Shown here piece by piece: positions 55,879-64,000 of a stretch of 64,000 bases of DNA. A program made the position numbers and the translations under genes. The stretch spans positions 2,773,501 through 2,837,500 of the forward strand of contig NC_015977.1 in the NCBI RefSeq assembly GCF_000225345.1, read 5' to 3'. Within the stretch, counting starts at the first letter, position 1. Every line of letters starts with the position of its first letter. This stretch comes from Roseburia hominis A2-183. Lineage in GTDB: Bacteria; Bacillota; Clostridia; Lachnospirales; Lachnospiraceae. The notes under the pieces are model-generated. The model was not told the DNA's origin. It worked only from the letters and a program-made list of their open reading frames with translations, and made no database searches.

Positions 55879-57564
55879 CTATACCTCCAGCTCAAGTGAC
55901 TCAGATAACAAATCTGTTATCTTTATTTTAATTTTACCTGCTGAAGCTGGAATTTTATATATACCAGATACCAACTCATCTTTTGCAGGAATATCACAAA
56001 TTGTCGGCCTCATTGTCTGTCCATCATAATTCCAGTCAATATAGATAGATTCTACCAACTGCCTCCAATCTTCAACTGATTCTTTCTGCATGCTTAATTT
56101 CTGTAAAAGGTTCATCGGATAAAATTCTTTTATTATAATCTGATCGTTTTCTTTAACAACATTGGCATCTGCTTCTCTCTTAAATTGTAAATCTTTCTTA
56201 TCCCTAAGGATATCAACTATCTCTATCTCCAAATTATACGAAGAAAGTTCCTGTTCCAACGATGCCTTTAAATCAGCCTCATGTCCCATGCAAATAATCT
56301 TAATTTTTTCCACCACGCCATTCGGATTTTCTTCCTTACGCTTTTCAAATGTATGGTATGGTAAATTAGCCTTGAGTTCTTCTAAATCAGCCTTAGTTGC
56401 AATACGATTTGTAGGCATTATTTTAACCATCCAACCATCTAATTCGCCGTCATATACTGTTGATGAATCAAATTTTTGGATACCTAATGCATCAATAATT
56501 AATTCTTTGGCTTCTACTGGATTTCTAAAGAAATCATAATTATTTACATTATAAACTTCAAATCCTGAATAACATTTATCATCAAGTTTTTTCATTGCAG
56601 AAATCAAACGCTTAGTTGTAGTTTGAATTGCACCTAAATTAATATCTGCGCCAATAAACTTACGTCCTAATTTCATAGCTACCGTTTGTGTTGTTCCTGA
56701 CCCCATAAAACAATCAAATACCAAATCCCCCTCATTTGTAAGTGTACTTATTATTCTTTCAAGTAGTTTCTCAGGTTTCTGTGTCGGATATCCATTTTTT
56801 TCTTGATTCATCGGACCTGTTGGTACTTTTATATCTGTCCACCAATCAGTAACTGGAGTTCCTCTATCTACATCTACCATAACTCCTTTATGTATACTTC
56901 TCATTCTTAATGCTGTCTGTTCATTATATGGTCTATACTCAGTATTAAATGTCCAACCTGTATTAGATTTTACATACCGTAATAAATTATCATGTTTTCT
57001 CGGCCAATCTTTCGGTGGTAAGGCTCCACCATTATATGTCCATATTATTTCGTTTCTAAAATTATCCTGTCCAAAAACCTCATCCATAATCAATCGTATA
57101 TGATGGCATTTATGATAATCCAAATGAACTATAATTTGACCGGTATCTGACAATAATTCCTTTAAAAGCACGAATCTCTCATACATAAATTGTAAATACT
57201 CATCATTTGTCCAAATATCACTATACTGTTTTTCTTCGAATGATGTATTATCATTGTAGACAACTACTCCTTTTTTCTTAATTTTTTTCTTATAATCAGC
57301 CTTACTATCAAACGGTGGATCAATATAAATTAGATCTATCTTTCCTCTATAATCCTTTAACATGTGGCTCATCACCTGAAGATTATCTCCCCAAAATATC
57401 TTATTCATCCAACCATCCTTAGGTTCTCCATATGATTCCTTAAGCTGTGCAGGATAATACTGTGTCGATGTATATGGCCTTTTCCCTGTCCAGTGTAACT
57501 CCGGATATCCTTTTATTGGTTGTCTTTGTTCAAATGTAAATGAAATCTGTCCATCCATTAGCAA
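55879..57564 (-). CDS. mod: Type III restriction-modification methyltransferase Mod
   Basis: 561 residues, beta-class N6-adenine (or N4-cytosine) DNA methyltransferase. Catalytic motif IV DPPF at 82-85, SAM-binding FMGSG at 286-290, and the order DPPF before FMGSG typical of beta class and of Mod. The segment between them is the target recognition region. The C-terminal part would bind Res. It overlaps the upstream helicase gene by 7 bases. Target sequence cannot be read from the protein. Confidence 0.93.
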   Translation of the reverse strand: MLMDGQISFTFEQRQPIKGYPELHWTGKRPYTSTQYYPAQLKESYGEPKDGWMNKIFWGDNLQVMSHMLKDYRGKIDLIYIDPPFDSKADYKKKIKKKGVVVYNDNTSFEEKQYSDIWTNDEYLQFMYERFVLLKELLSDTGQIIVHLDYHKCHHIRLIMDEVFGQDNFRNEIIWTYNGGALPPKDWPRKHDNLLRYVKSNTGWTFNTEYRPYNEQTALRMRSIHKGVMVDVDRGTPVTDWWTDIKVPTGPMNQEKNGYPTQKPEKLLERIISTLTNEGDLVFDCFMGSGTTQTVAMKLGRKFIGADINLGAIQTTTKRLISAMKKLDDKCYSGFEVYNVNNYDFFRNPVEAKELIIDALGIQKFDSSTVYDGELDGWMVKIMPTNRIATKADLEELKANLPYHTFEKRKEENPNGVVEKIKIICMGHEADLKASLEQELSSYNLEIEIVDILRDKKDLQFKREADANVVKENDQIIIKEFYPMNLLQKLSMQKESVEDWRQLVESIYIDWNYDGQTMRPTICDIPAKDELVSGIYKIPASAGKIKIKITDLLSESLELEV

Positions 57565-60446
57565 TCTCCTTTTCTTCTACAGTAATGTCTCATATCACAG
57601 TTGGCACAAAGATTTTTATCTTTGGCTCTACCACTAAAATCTTTACTTTGTATTTTTTCAACCACTGCATCAAATTCTTTTATTGTTTTATCAATCATTT
57701 CCGTTGACTTATTAAATGTTACTGTTGGTACACCATTATCCTCACCTGTATAATACAAATGCATTTTACTTACCTTTTTACCTGTCTTTTCCTCAATAAG
57801 ATGAGCATACACTTCAAGCTGTCTCCTATAACGATTCATCTCCGCTGTTTCAATTAAAACATCTGGTTTCTTCTCGGATTTAAAGTCAACAATCTCTACT
57901 GTATCACCTTCGCCCCTGATAAGGTCAACCTTTCCAAGCAATATATAATCAGGCTTTACTAAACTTACTTCCACCTCTGCATCTTGAATTCGACTCCAGT
58001 CACTCTGATTTCTCTCAACATACCTCAAAACCTGTTTATACGCAGCTTCTATCTGCGGTTGTCCTAAATAAGAATGCTCACTTTTCGATAATGTCATATA
58101 ATTTGTATCAAACCACTCTCGTATTGTTTCCGGCACTATTGTCTGTTCTTCATGACGCATAGCTGCACGATGAATGTCTTCTATTGTCTCATGCACTAAT
58201 GTTCCAAAGAGTGTTGCACCTACTCTTACCTGCGTAAATCCAAGTTCTTTGAAAAATTTATACTGTAGTGCACAATTCTCATACAGAGCAATGTGCGAAG
58301 TAAAAGAATATGTATCCTTTATATTTACAGGCTTTACCTTTTCTAACTTTATTTCAGAAAGATTTACATCTTCATAAGCAGGTAGCTTCTCATAGCACTC
58401 TTCAAAATATTTGCTTGGTGTGGCTCCATGACCTTTCTTTTCACAACAAGAGAGTACCAATAAATTTTGTGCTCTTGAAAATGCCGTATAATATAATCGC
58501 CAAAAATCAAAAAATTTTATATCTTCCCTCGTCTCAAAAACTTTTCTATGGAAATATTTATTTTCTATTTCTTCTAGCAAATGATTTCCACTACTTCTCG
58601 GTGTTCCATTTAATGAATCAACAATCACTATTGGAAACTCCATTCCTTTTGACTGATGTATAGTCATAAATGAAACGCACCCACTCGGAGCATACTCCGA
58701 ATCATCTTCATACTCTGTAATTCCTCCATCAAATAAAAAGCGAAAATACATATTAAAAAAACGTTCTACCGACTCTATAATATTGTTTTCCGTGAAGACA
58801 TCTATCCGATGTAGATATTCGTACTTTCCCAAAATTGACGATAAAATTGATAAGTTTCTTGCAGGTCTTTCATCTATCACCCCTGATTTCATATCTATCC
58901 CTAAGTATGTACTAAATGGTTCAAACTGCAATAACTGATACAGTAATCCTGTAAATGCGTAATCTGCATTATCCTTTTTTAGATTAGCGTGTTTATGCAT
59001 CTTCTCTGCAATCCATTTACCCAATGTATCTCTATACTGTAAAATGAGCTCTCTTGCAGCAGCTATACATTGAGTATCGTAATATTTATAGAGATTTTCA
59101 AAATCATACGAAAAATCTCTTTGTTGTAACTTACGAACATACTCTGGGAAACATAAGATCATACACCCTATTACCTGTTTTATCTCTTTTCTTTCAAAGA
59201 ACATTTCCGAACGAGGTGAATAAACTTTAATACCATGTTCCTCAAGATATTCAACCATACCTATGATTTTATCCCCTTTAACAGACTTGCAAAGAACTGC
59301 AATCTGATTGTAATCAGTTAGTACACCACTACTTTTTAATTGTGTAATAAATGAATACACTTGTTCATACCAATCATCTAACAAATCTTTTCCCGAACAT
59401 TTAATAACGCCTACTTTAGCAGCCTTTTTCCCTTCCGGCGGAACAATCTTCTTCTCAAACCTAAAATTCTTCCACATAAAATCATATGCTCTACCATCTG
59501 TTGTGCTCATCCACTTATTGTAAAAATCAATAATTTGTCTCTCTGAACGATAATTTGTAACAAGTTTAACCTGCTTACATTCTCCTTCTGCAAAATGGCC
59601 TGGAAATTCCAATATATTTCTTATTGTTGCTCCTCGAAAACGATACAAACCTTGATCATCGTCTCCCACAACACATATATTTTTATTTTTTCCGGCAATC
59701 AAAAACACAAGTAATTCCTGTATGTAATTTGTATCCTGATATTCATCCACCATCACATATTTAATTTTCTGCTGTATTTCTTCCAATATACTTGGTTCTT
59801 CGATTAATAATTTATATGCTTCTGTTTGAATACTTGAAAAATCAATTAAATTCTCATCTTCCATCAAGATATTGTACTGTTTCATAATATTTGCAACAGC
59901 TACAATATGTTCATCCGCGTCTCCCTGCATTTCATCAATATCAACCAATTCTTCAGCAAGATTATTAACATACTTAACTATTTCTCCGGCTTGTCTCCAA
60001 GCTCCTTGCTTTTTATCAAATATAACATCAAAATAAGGTAAGTTCCTAAATCTATTAATCTTTTGAAACACCATATACTGTTGATCAAAATTATCCAGCA
60101 TCCTATAATTTTTCTTAATCCTTGTATATTCAAGATGATCTTTAAGAATTCTCAGACAAATTGAATGAAAAGTACCAATATACATTTCATTCAGATTTAC
60201 GGATACTCCTATTGCATACAATTCATTTGTGATACGTGTAATCAGTTCTTTCGCAGCCTTTTCTGTAAATGTAGCAATCATTATTTCCTCAGGAAGCACA
60301 TCTTTTTCAGTTATAAGATAAACAATTCTCTTTACTAATGTATATGTTTTCCCTGTACCAGGGCCTGCAATAATCAACAACGGACCATCTGTTGTTGAAA
60401 TAGCACTTCTCTGTGCTTCATTTGCGTTTTCAAAATCAAATGCCAT
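57558..60446 (-). CDS. UvrD-family helicase with C-terminal Fe-S PD-(D/E)XK nuclease
   Basis: 962 residues. SF1A helicase: AGPGTGKT at 27-34, VDEYQDT near 234, VVGDDDQGLYRFRGA, NYRSERQIIDFYN, MTIHQSKGMEFP and YTAFSRAQNLLVL. The C-terminal nuclease resembles AddB/Cas4: GKVDLIRGEGDTVEIVDFKS near 860-880, a QLEVYAHLI motif, and four Cys (ENCALQYKF, CANCDMRHYC) placed as a 4Fe-4S cluster. This is not a standard part of type III R-M. It overlaps mod by 7 bases, which argues for a functional link. Confidence 0.9.
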   Translation of the reverse strand: MAFDFENANEAQRSAISTTDGPLLIIAGPGTGKTYTLVKRIVYLITEKDVLPEEIMIATFTEKAAKELITRITNELYAIGVSVNLNEMYIGTFHSICLRILKDHLEYTRIKKNYRMLDNFDQQYMVFQKINRFRNLPYFDVIFDKKQGAWRQAGEIVKYVNNLAEELVDIDEMQGDADEHIVAVANIMKQYNILMEDENLIDFSSIQTEAYKLLIEEPSILEEIQQKIKYVMVDEYQDTNYIQELLVFLIAGKNKNICVVGDDDQGLYRFRGATIRNILEFPGHFAEGECKQVKLVTNYRSERQIIDFYNKWMSTTDGRAYDFMWKNFRFEKKIVPPEGKKAAKVGVIKCSGKDLLDDWYEQVYSFITQLKSSGVLTDYNQIAVLCKSVKGDKIIGMVEYLEEHGIKVYSPRSEMFFERKEIKQVIGCMILCFPEYVRKLQQRDFSYDFENLYKYYDTQCIAAARELILQYRDTLGKWIAEKMHKHANLKKDNADYAFTGLLYQLLQFEPFSTYLGIDMKSGVIDERPARNLSILSSILGKYEYLHRIDVFTENNIIESVERFFNMYFRFLFDGGITEYEDDSEYAPSGCVSFMTIHQSKGMEFPIVIVDSLNGTPRSSGNHLLEEIENKYFHRKVFETREDIKFFDFWRLYYTAFSRAQNLLVLSCCEKKGHGATPSKYFEECYEKLPAYEDVNLSEIKLEKVKPVNIKDTYSFTSHIALYENCALQYKFFKELGFTQVRVGATLFGTLVHETIEDIHRAAMRHEEQTIVPETIREWFDTNYMTLSKSEHSYLGQPQIEAAYKQVLRYVERNQSDWSRIQDAEVEVSLVKPDYILLGKVDLIRGEGDTVEIVDFKSEKKPDVLIETAEMNRYRRQLEVYAHLIEEKTGKKVSKMHLYYTGEDNGVPTVTFNKSTEMIDKTIKEFDAVVEKIQSKDFSGRAKDKNLCANCDMRHYCRRKGDC

Positions 60447-60513
60447 ATCAGTACCCCCTCTGCATTTAATTATATATTCTCATATATTTATAAATTCTAT
60501 TTCGTATTACATC

Positions 60514-60693
60514 TTACTTTTCTGACTTCTTCTTGTATCGTCCATCAGCAGGCTTTATTGCATCTGAAGGAATTAACCATGTTTTTCCTTTTTTTATTGC
60601 ACCTTCAATTCTTCCTTCTGCACATAAAACACCTATTCGACGTGAAGTGATATTCCACCTTTCTGATAATTCCACAGTCGTTAAATACTCCAT
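60514..60693 (-). CDS. Small HTH regulator at the head of the defence operon
   Basis: 59 residues, ATG 60693 with AAGAGGTAAG upstream, stop TAA at 60514-60516. An excisionase/MerR-like helix-turn-helix covers residues 3-45 (TVELSERWNITSRRIGVLCAEG, KGKTWLIPSDAI). The tail is basic. It is first in the operon, 67 bases ahead of the UvrD gene, with a possible operator (AAACTAGTTT) next to its own promoter. Probably an autoregulatory control protein, by analogy with C proteins of R-M systems. Confidence 0.75.
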   Translation of the reverse strand: MEYLTTVELSERWNITSRRIGVLCAEGRIEGAIKKGKTWLIPSDAIKPADGRYKKKSEK

Positions 60694-60733
60694 AATCTTA
60701 CCTCTTCAAAATCATACATAAGTAGAAACATAA

Positions 60734-60743
60734 AACTAGTTTG
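60734..60743. promoter_or_regulatory. Possible operator AAACTAGTTT
   Basis: A 10-bp palindrome directly downstream of the -10 box of the defence-operon promoter. It sits where a small HTH autorepressor could act. Confidence 0.45.
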
Positions 60744-60772
60744 ATTATACATCGTTTATCGGAATAATACAA
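60744..60772 (-). promoter_or_regulatory. Promoter of the defence operon
   Basis: TATAAT at 60744-60749, a 17-base spacer and TTGTAT at 60767-60772, on the minus strand, about 45 bases before the HTH gene start. Confidence 0.7.
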
Positions 60773-60773
60773 A

Positions 60774-60797
60774 CAAAAAAGAGAAGGATCTCTCCCC
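60774..60797 (-). terminator. Terminator separating the PIN-toxin remnant from the defence operon
   Basis: AGAGA-tcct-TCTCT followed by six T on the minus strand. It is directly upstream of the operon promoter. Confidence 0.6.
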
Positions 60798-60806
60798 TCT
60801 AATTCA

Positions 60807-61190
60807 TTACTCCAATACCTCATCTAACATATCATTAAGTTTCATATACTCTATACCTAATGATTCACATACCATTGGAATTCCATTATTCTTGTTTCCT
60901 TCATCAGTTACTATAATCCCATCTTCTAAAATAGCTGTTGCAATCAAAAATGGATCTCCATTTGAGCTTCCCTTTGTTTGAATTTTTATTATTTGTGGAA
61001 ATTGTTGTAATATTTCTGTAGTCTTTAACTGTACTTCCTTTGATAAAGGCAAAAAAGCATCTTTGTGTTCCTTTGCCCATTTTACAATATCATCATCTTT
61101 TAATTCTTCAAATATTTCCGAACTTGAAATAAGTTGTCCATTTTCTACAAGTTCATTAAAAGCCTGCCATATATGTGAAAATGAATGTCC
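60807..61190 (-). pseudogene. DUF4411 (PIN-like toxin) gene, 5'-truncated
   Basis: About 128 residues of a DUF4411/PIN-type protein: EELKDDDIVKWAKEHKD, then QTKGSSNGDPFLIATA with the conserved Asp, and IIVTDEG. The usual N-terminal LIDSS with the first catalytic Asp is missing. Upstream the frame runs into a TAA at 61191-61193 inside the palindrome TGTCCTTAAGGACA (61186-61199). An internal ATG could give only 81 residues. Probably inactive; no antitoxin gene is adjacent. Confidence 0.72.
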
Positions 61191-61199
61191 TTAAGGACA

Positions 61200-61240
61200 C
61201 CGCCTATCCTGTTCGCAGAGAGGATAGGCATTTTTATTTT
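61200..61240 (+). terminator. Hairpin at the toxin 3' end
   Basis: GCCTATCCT...AGGATAGGC, followed on the plus strand by TTTTTATTTT. It overlaps the end of the holin-like toxin mRNA and could end a convergent antisense RNA. Confidence 0.6.
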
Positions 61241-61368
61241 CGCCTGCTCTTCCTCGAAAAGTTTTTCTCTTTATCGAGAAAGGCAAGCAACGCTATAATC
61301 AAGCTACCAAAGGACATCAACAATGCTAATATCCCAATGAAAATCGAAATGATCTCATAAGCCGTCAT
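61234..61368 (-). CDS. Holin-like type I toxin (Hol_Tox family)
   Basis: 44 residues: a polar start MTAYEII, a single hydrophobic helix of about 23 residues (SIFIGILALLMSFGSLIIAL), then a basic tail DKEKNFSRKSRRK. This is the architecture of type I membrane-depolarising toxins. The 5' leader has a hairpin GGGTACT/AGTACCC (61411-61435). A strong hairpin at the 3' end (61201-61240) is followed by T's on the plus strand, so a convergent antisense RNA with a shared terminator is possible. Start codon ATG at 61368; a good ribosome binding site is not obvious (GGGGGTG is distant). Confidence 0.72.
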   Translation of the reverse strand: MTAYEIISIFIGILALLMSFGSLIIALLAFLDKEKNFSRKSRRK

Positions 61369-61494
61369 CGGCGCTAAGCAAGCACCCCCAGACACTTAAC
61401 GCCCTGTCATGGGTACTTTCCTTAAAGAGTACCCTAACATATATCATATGTTCTGCAATATTGTAATTTGAATCTTATTTTATAGACTCATCCC

Positions 61495-62118
61495 CTATAA
61501 ATATTTTAATACATCAGATAAGTTATTAATTTCCATATCAGCTTTTTCACTCTCATCTGTTATATTCCACAAACTTCCAAATCCCTGTTTTACCCATATA
61601 GTTTTCATACCCAACTGTTTTGCGGGTACAATATCATTATCAATACGGTCACCAATCATGACTGCATTCTCTGTCTTACAACTGCTTCTTTCCAATGCAA
61701 TTTCAAATATGCACCTATCTGGTTTTGAAACGCCTTCTTCTGCTGATGCGATAATCAAATCAAGATATTTTCGTACTCCAAGATTTTCTAATCTCTCAGA
61801 AGTTCCTAATGATTGGTTTGCAATTACACCAATTTTATAAATTCTACTTAACTTTTTCAAACAATCTTTAGTATCTGTATACAGCCTCTCGTATTGCGAT
61901 TCCCATTTAGGTAATTTCACCCCCAATTGCCTTGCTACCTCTAAATCTCCTTTTTTGTTTTCTTTATAAAACGACATGGCATATTTATAAATTTGCTCGT
62001 AAGTTAAACCTGATAAATCCGCTATCCTTTTCATCCTGTCTTCATAAACTTTGCTTTCATCAACCAATGTCGATCCAACATCAAAAAATAGCCATTTTAT
62101 TTCGTCCTTTTTGGGCAA
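61495..62118 (-). CDS. HAD-superfamily hydrolase
   Basis: About 207 residues. HAD motif I FFDVGSTLVDE (the first Asp retained, the second replaced by Ser-Thr-type variation), motif II IANQSL, motif III-IV VSKPDRCIFEIAL and MIGDRIDNDI. Probable phosphatase. Start uncertain: the frame overlaps the NUDIX gene end by up to 79 bases and only TTG codons are available; TTG 62118 with AGAGG upstream is preferred. Confidence 0.82.
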   Translation of the reverse strand: MPKKDEIKWLFFDVGSTLVDESKVYEDRMKRIADLSGLTYEQIYKYAMSFYKENKKGDLEVARQLGVKLPKWESQYERLYTDTKDCLKKLSRIYKIGVIANQSLGTSERLENLGVRKYLDLIIASAEEGVSKPDRCIFEIALERSSCKTENAVMIGDRIDNDIVPAKQLGMKTIWVKQGFGSLWNITDESEKADMEINNLSDVLKYL

Positions 62119-62540
62119 AATCCTCTTTTCCTTGCTTCTTCCAGCAGTTTGGGTTGAATTTCTGGGTAAGTCCAATTAATCGGTAGTTCATCCATAATTA
62201 CTATTTTTTCAATTTCACTGTGAAGCTCTTTTTCAAATGTATGTATATCTGAGAAGAATAATTTTCCAAAAGTCTCCATTCCATCGAAATTATCTGGTGC
62301 AGTCACAGAATATATACAAATTGGAGTAATATCAAAAGTTATTGCCCCTGTTTCTTCATATAGTTCTCGTTTGGCTGTTTCAAGAATATCCTCACCATCT
62401 TCTCTATGTCCCCCCGGTGCCTCCCATGTATTTCTTTCCTTGTGCTTGCAAAATACCCATTTACCATTATGTCTGGCAATAATAACTGCAAACTTCAGCA
62501 TTGAATCATTAACACTATCATAAAAATTCACTTTCGTCAT
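62097..62540 (-). CDS. NUDIX hydrolase
   Basis: 147 residues with the NUDIX box GGHREDGEDILETAKRELYEE (G-x5-E-x7-R-E-x2-E-E pattern) near residues 41-63. Probable nucleoside diphosphate-X or oxidised-nucleotide hydrolase. ATG 62540 has AAGGAG 6 bases upstream; the longer frame is not supported. Its end overlaps the HAD gene, so the two may be cotranscribed and function together. Confidence 0.9.
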   Translation of the reverse strand: MTKVNFYDSVNDSMLKFAVIIARHNGKWVFCKHKERNTWEAPGGHREDGEDILETAKRELYEETGAITFDITPICIYSVTAPDNFDGMETFGKLFFSDIHTFEKELHSEIEKIVIMDELPINWTYPEIQPKLLEEARKRGFCPKRTK

Positions 62541-62624
62541 ATAATGCTCCTTATTAGATTTCATATATTTTCTTGCCATTATTGCGCCCACAAATAGAGC
62601 CAAACTAGAGCCATTTGATAAAAC

Positions 62625-62668
62625 AAATGCCGGAAACCCGCATAAATACAGGCTTTCGGCATTTTAGT
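62625..62668 (-). terminator. Terminator of guaA
   Basis: AAAATGCCG-AAA-GCC...GGTTTCCGGCATTT on the minus strand right after the guaA stop. It shares a core with the hairpin at 46216-46261. Confidence 0.8.
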
Positions 62669-62671
62669 CCG

Positions 62672-62683
62672 TTATTCAAACTC
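62672..62683. other. Right attachment-site copy (guaA stop region)
   Basis: TTATTCAAACTC, the reverse complement of the last four codons of guaA including its stop; repeats 46267-46278. Confidence 0.65.
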
Positions 62684-64000
62684 AATCGTTCCCGGTGGCT
62701 TACTGGTCAGATCATAGAATACTCTATTCACCCCGCGCACCTCATTGATAATCCGGCTCATCACCGTCTGCAGCACCTCGAACGGGATCTCCGCCGCCTC
62801 CGCGGTCATGAAATCCACCGTATTCACAGCACGCAGTGCAACTGCATAATCATAGGTTCTCTCGTCTCCCATGACGCCGACGCTTCTCATATTGGTGAGC
62901 GCCGCAAAATACTGACCGATCGAACGGTCCAGTCCGGCTTTTGCAATCTCCTCGCGGTAGATGGCATCAGCGTCCTGCACAATGCGGACTTTGTCTGCCG
63001 TCACCTCGCCGATGATGCGGATGCCGAGTCCCGGTCCCGGGAAAGGCTGGCGGAATACCAGGTTCTCCGGAATGCCAAGCTCAAGACCTGCCTTGCGCAC
63101 CTCATCCTTGAACAGATTGCGCAACGGCTCGATGATCTCCTTGAAATCAACATAGTCCGGCAGACCTCCGACATTGTGGTGCGACTTGATGACTGCGGAT
63201 TCCCCGCCAAGTCCACTCTCCACGACGTCCGGATAGATGGTTCCCTGCGCCAGGAAATCCACTGCACCGATCTTCTTCGCCTCTTCCTCAAAGACACGGA
63301 TGAACTCCTCACCGATGATCTTGCGCTTCTGCTCCGGCTCTGTCACTCCTGCCAGCTTCGCATAGTAGCGCTCCTGTGCGTTGACGCGGATAAAATTCAG
63401 GTCGAACTGACCGTCCGGGCCAAATACGCTCTCCACCTCATCGCCCTCATTCTTGCGCAGAAGACCATGATCCACGAACACGCAGGTGAGCTGCTTGCCG
63501 ATCGCTCTGGATAAAAGTCCTGCTGCGACTGAGGAATCCACACCGCCGGACAGCGCAAGAAGCACCTTGCCGTCACCGACCTTCTCGCGGATCGCCTCGA
63601 TCGTGTGCTCCACAAAATGATCCATGCGCCAGGTTCCGGCACAGCCGCAGACACCGCGCACGAAATTGTGCAGCATCTTAGTGCCCTCTTGGGTGTGAAG
63701 CACTTCCGGATGGAACTGGATTGCAAAAAGCTTCTTCTCCCGGTTCTCCGCTGCCGCCACCGGACAGTCTGCCGTGTGCGCCGCAATGGAAAATCCCGGA
63801 GCAACTTTTGAAATATAATCAAAATGGCTCATCCAGCAGATCGTCTTCTCAGACACATCGCCAAAAAGTGGCGATGTCGTATCGACAAACACCTCTGTCT
63901 TGCCATACTCACGCACCGGTGCCTTCTCAACCTTTCCGCCCAGCACATGCATCATAAGCTGTGCGCCGTAGCAGAGTCCCAAAACCGGAATTCCAAGTTC
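62672..64000 (-). CDS. guaA: GMP synthase (glutamine-hydrolysing) GuaA, partial (N-terminus outside window)
   Basis: Converts XMP to GMP. Visible are the end of the glutamine amidotransferase domain (catalytic Cys in GLCYGAQLM near the window edge, FHPEV), the PP-loop ATP pyrophosphatase [16 protein letters not shown], and the C-terminal dimerisation domain ending KPPGTIEFE. The N-terminal part of the amidotransferase is cut by the window edge. Its stop overlaps the proposed attachment site. Confidence 0.96.
   Translation of the reverse strand, partial: ELGIPVLGLCYGAQLMMHVLGGKVEKAPVREYGKTEVFVDTTSPLFGDVSEKTICWMSHFDYISKVAPGFSIAAHTADCPVAAAENREKKLFAIQFHPEVLHTQEGTKMLHNFVRGVCGCAGTWRMDHFVEHTIEAIREKVGDGKVLLALSGGVDSSVAAGLLSRAIGKQLTCVFVDHGLLRKNEGDEVESVFGPDGQFDLNFIRVNAQERYYAKLAGVTEPEQKRKIIGEEFIRVFEEEAKKIGAVDFLAQGTIYPDVVESGLGGESAVIKSHHNVGGLPDYVDFKEIIEPLRNLFKDEVRKAGLELGIPENLVFRQPFPGPGLGIRIIGEVTADKVRIVQDADAIYREEIAKAGLDRSIGQYFAALTNMRSVGVMGDERTYDYAVALRAVNTVDFMTAEAAEIPFEVLQTVMSRIINEVRGVNRVFYDLTSKPPGTIEFE

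Larger units (their letters stand above)
46267..62683. mobile_element. ~16.4-kb genomic island integrated at the 3' end of guaA
   Basis: TTATTCAAACTC at 46267-46278 is repeated at 62672-62683, where it is the reverse complement of the last codons and stop of guaA (GAG TTT GAA TAA). Each copy is followed, on the minus strand, by a terminator with a common AAAGCCTGT-TTTATG core. guaA 3' ends are known island insertion sites. Contents are AT-rich and of defence type. No integrase is present in the window, so the island is either non-autonomous, remodelled, or the boundary call is wrong. Confidence 0.7.

Noticed and set aside
46267..62683. Integrase gene for the island
   Set aside because: No tyrosine or serine recombinase was found on either strand between the repeats, so none is annotated.

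Overview
The window comes from a low-to-mid G+C Firmicute, most likely a gut Lachnospiraceae (Roseburia/Agathobacter-like). This is inferred from strong AGGAGG ribosome binding sites, TTGACA/TATAAT promoters, a CIRCE operator, a spore-photoproduct-lyase-like gene, several MATE pumps, a yybP-ykoY riboswitch and Lachnospiraceae-style palindromic repeats. Species cannot be fixed from sequence alone.

Layout. 1-5.3 kb: partial murI, then sbcC and sbcD, then a zinc-ribbon/HTH protein. 5.3-8.8 kb: membrane proteins, tRNA-Phe and tRNA-Gly, and a GH13 lipoprotein. 8.8-14.3 kb: two calcium-type P-type ATPases, the second placed behind its own promoter and a manganese riboswitch whose last strand is also the first arm of a terminator. 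14.4-16.2 kb: a chemoreceptor. 16.2-16.9 kb: a ~650-bp imperfect inverted repeat. 16.9-22.3 kb: a methionine transporter operon (metN, metI, frameshifted metQ) behind a methionine-rich leader peptide, an attenuator and a perfect palindrome at about -66, followed by a LysR/YitT operon. 22.4-27.5 kb: amidohydrolase, cytidylate-kinase-like protein, and a deletion scar joining an ABC permease remnant to a MATE remnant. 27.5-29.2 kb: an IS200 copy and a CIRCE-controlled hsp20 with a small upstream ORF. 29.3-40.0 kb: an ordinary high-G+C block (MATE, SDR, SPL-like radical SAM, nucleosidase, G3E GTPase, C69 dipeptidase, MYG1, transglutaminase, MATE, zinc ribbon).

40.0-62.7 kb is AT-rich accessory DNA. 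The first part (40.1-46.1 kb) holds broken genes, a large SF1 helicase, an acetyltransferase and an IS3 relic. The second part (46.27-62.68 kb) is bounded by a 12-bp direct repeat that equals the last codons and stop of guaA, each copy followed by a similar terminator. I read it as a genomic island integrated at the 3' end of guaA. It carries a colinear eight-gene defence-type operon: small HTH regulator, UvrD helicase with a Fe-S PD-(D/E)XK nuclease, type III Mod, type III Res, DUF2971, FRG, AlbA_2/HATPase regulator and a membrane-anchored HerA-like ATPase. A holin-like toxin, a PIN-toxin remnant, and NUDIX and HAD enzymes lie at the island's guaA-side edge.

The best candidates for undescribed biology are the eight-gene operon and the methionine-rich attenuator in front of metNIQ.
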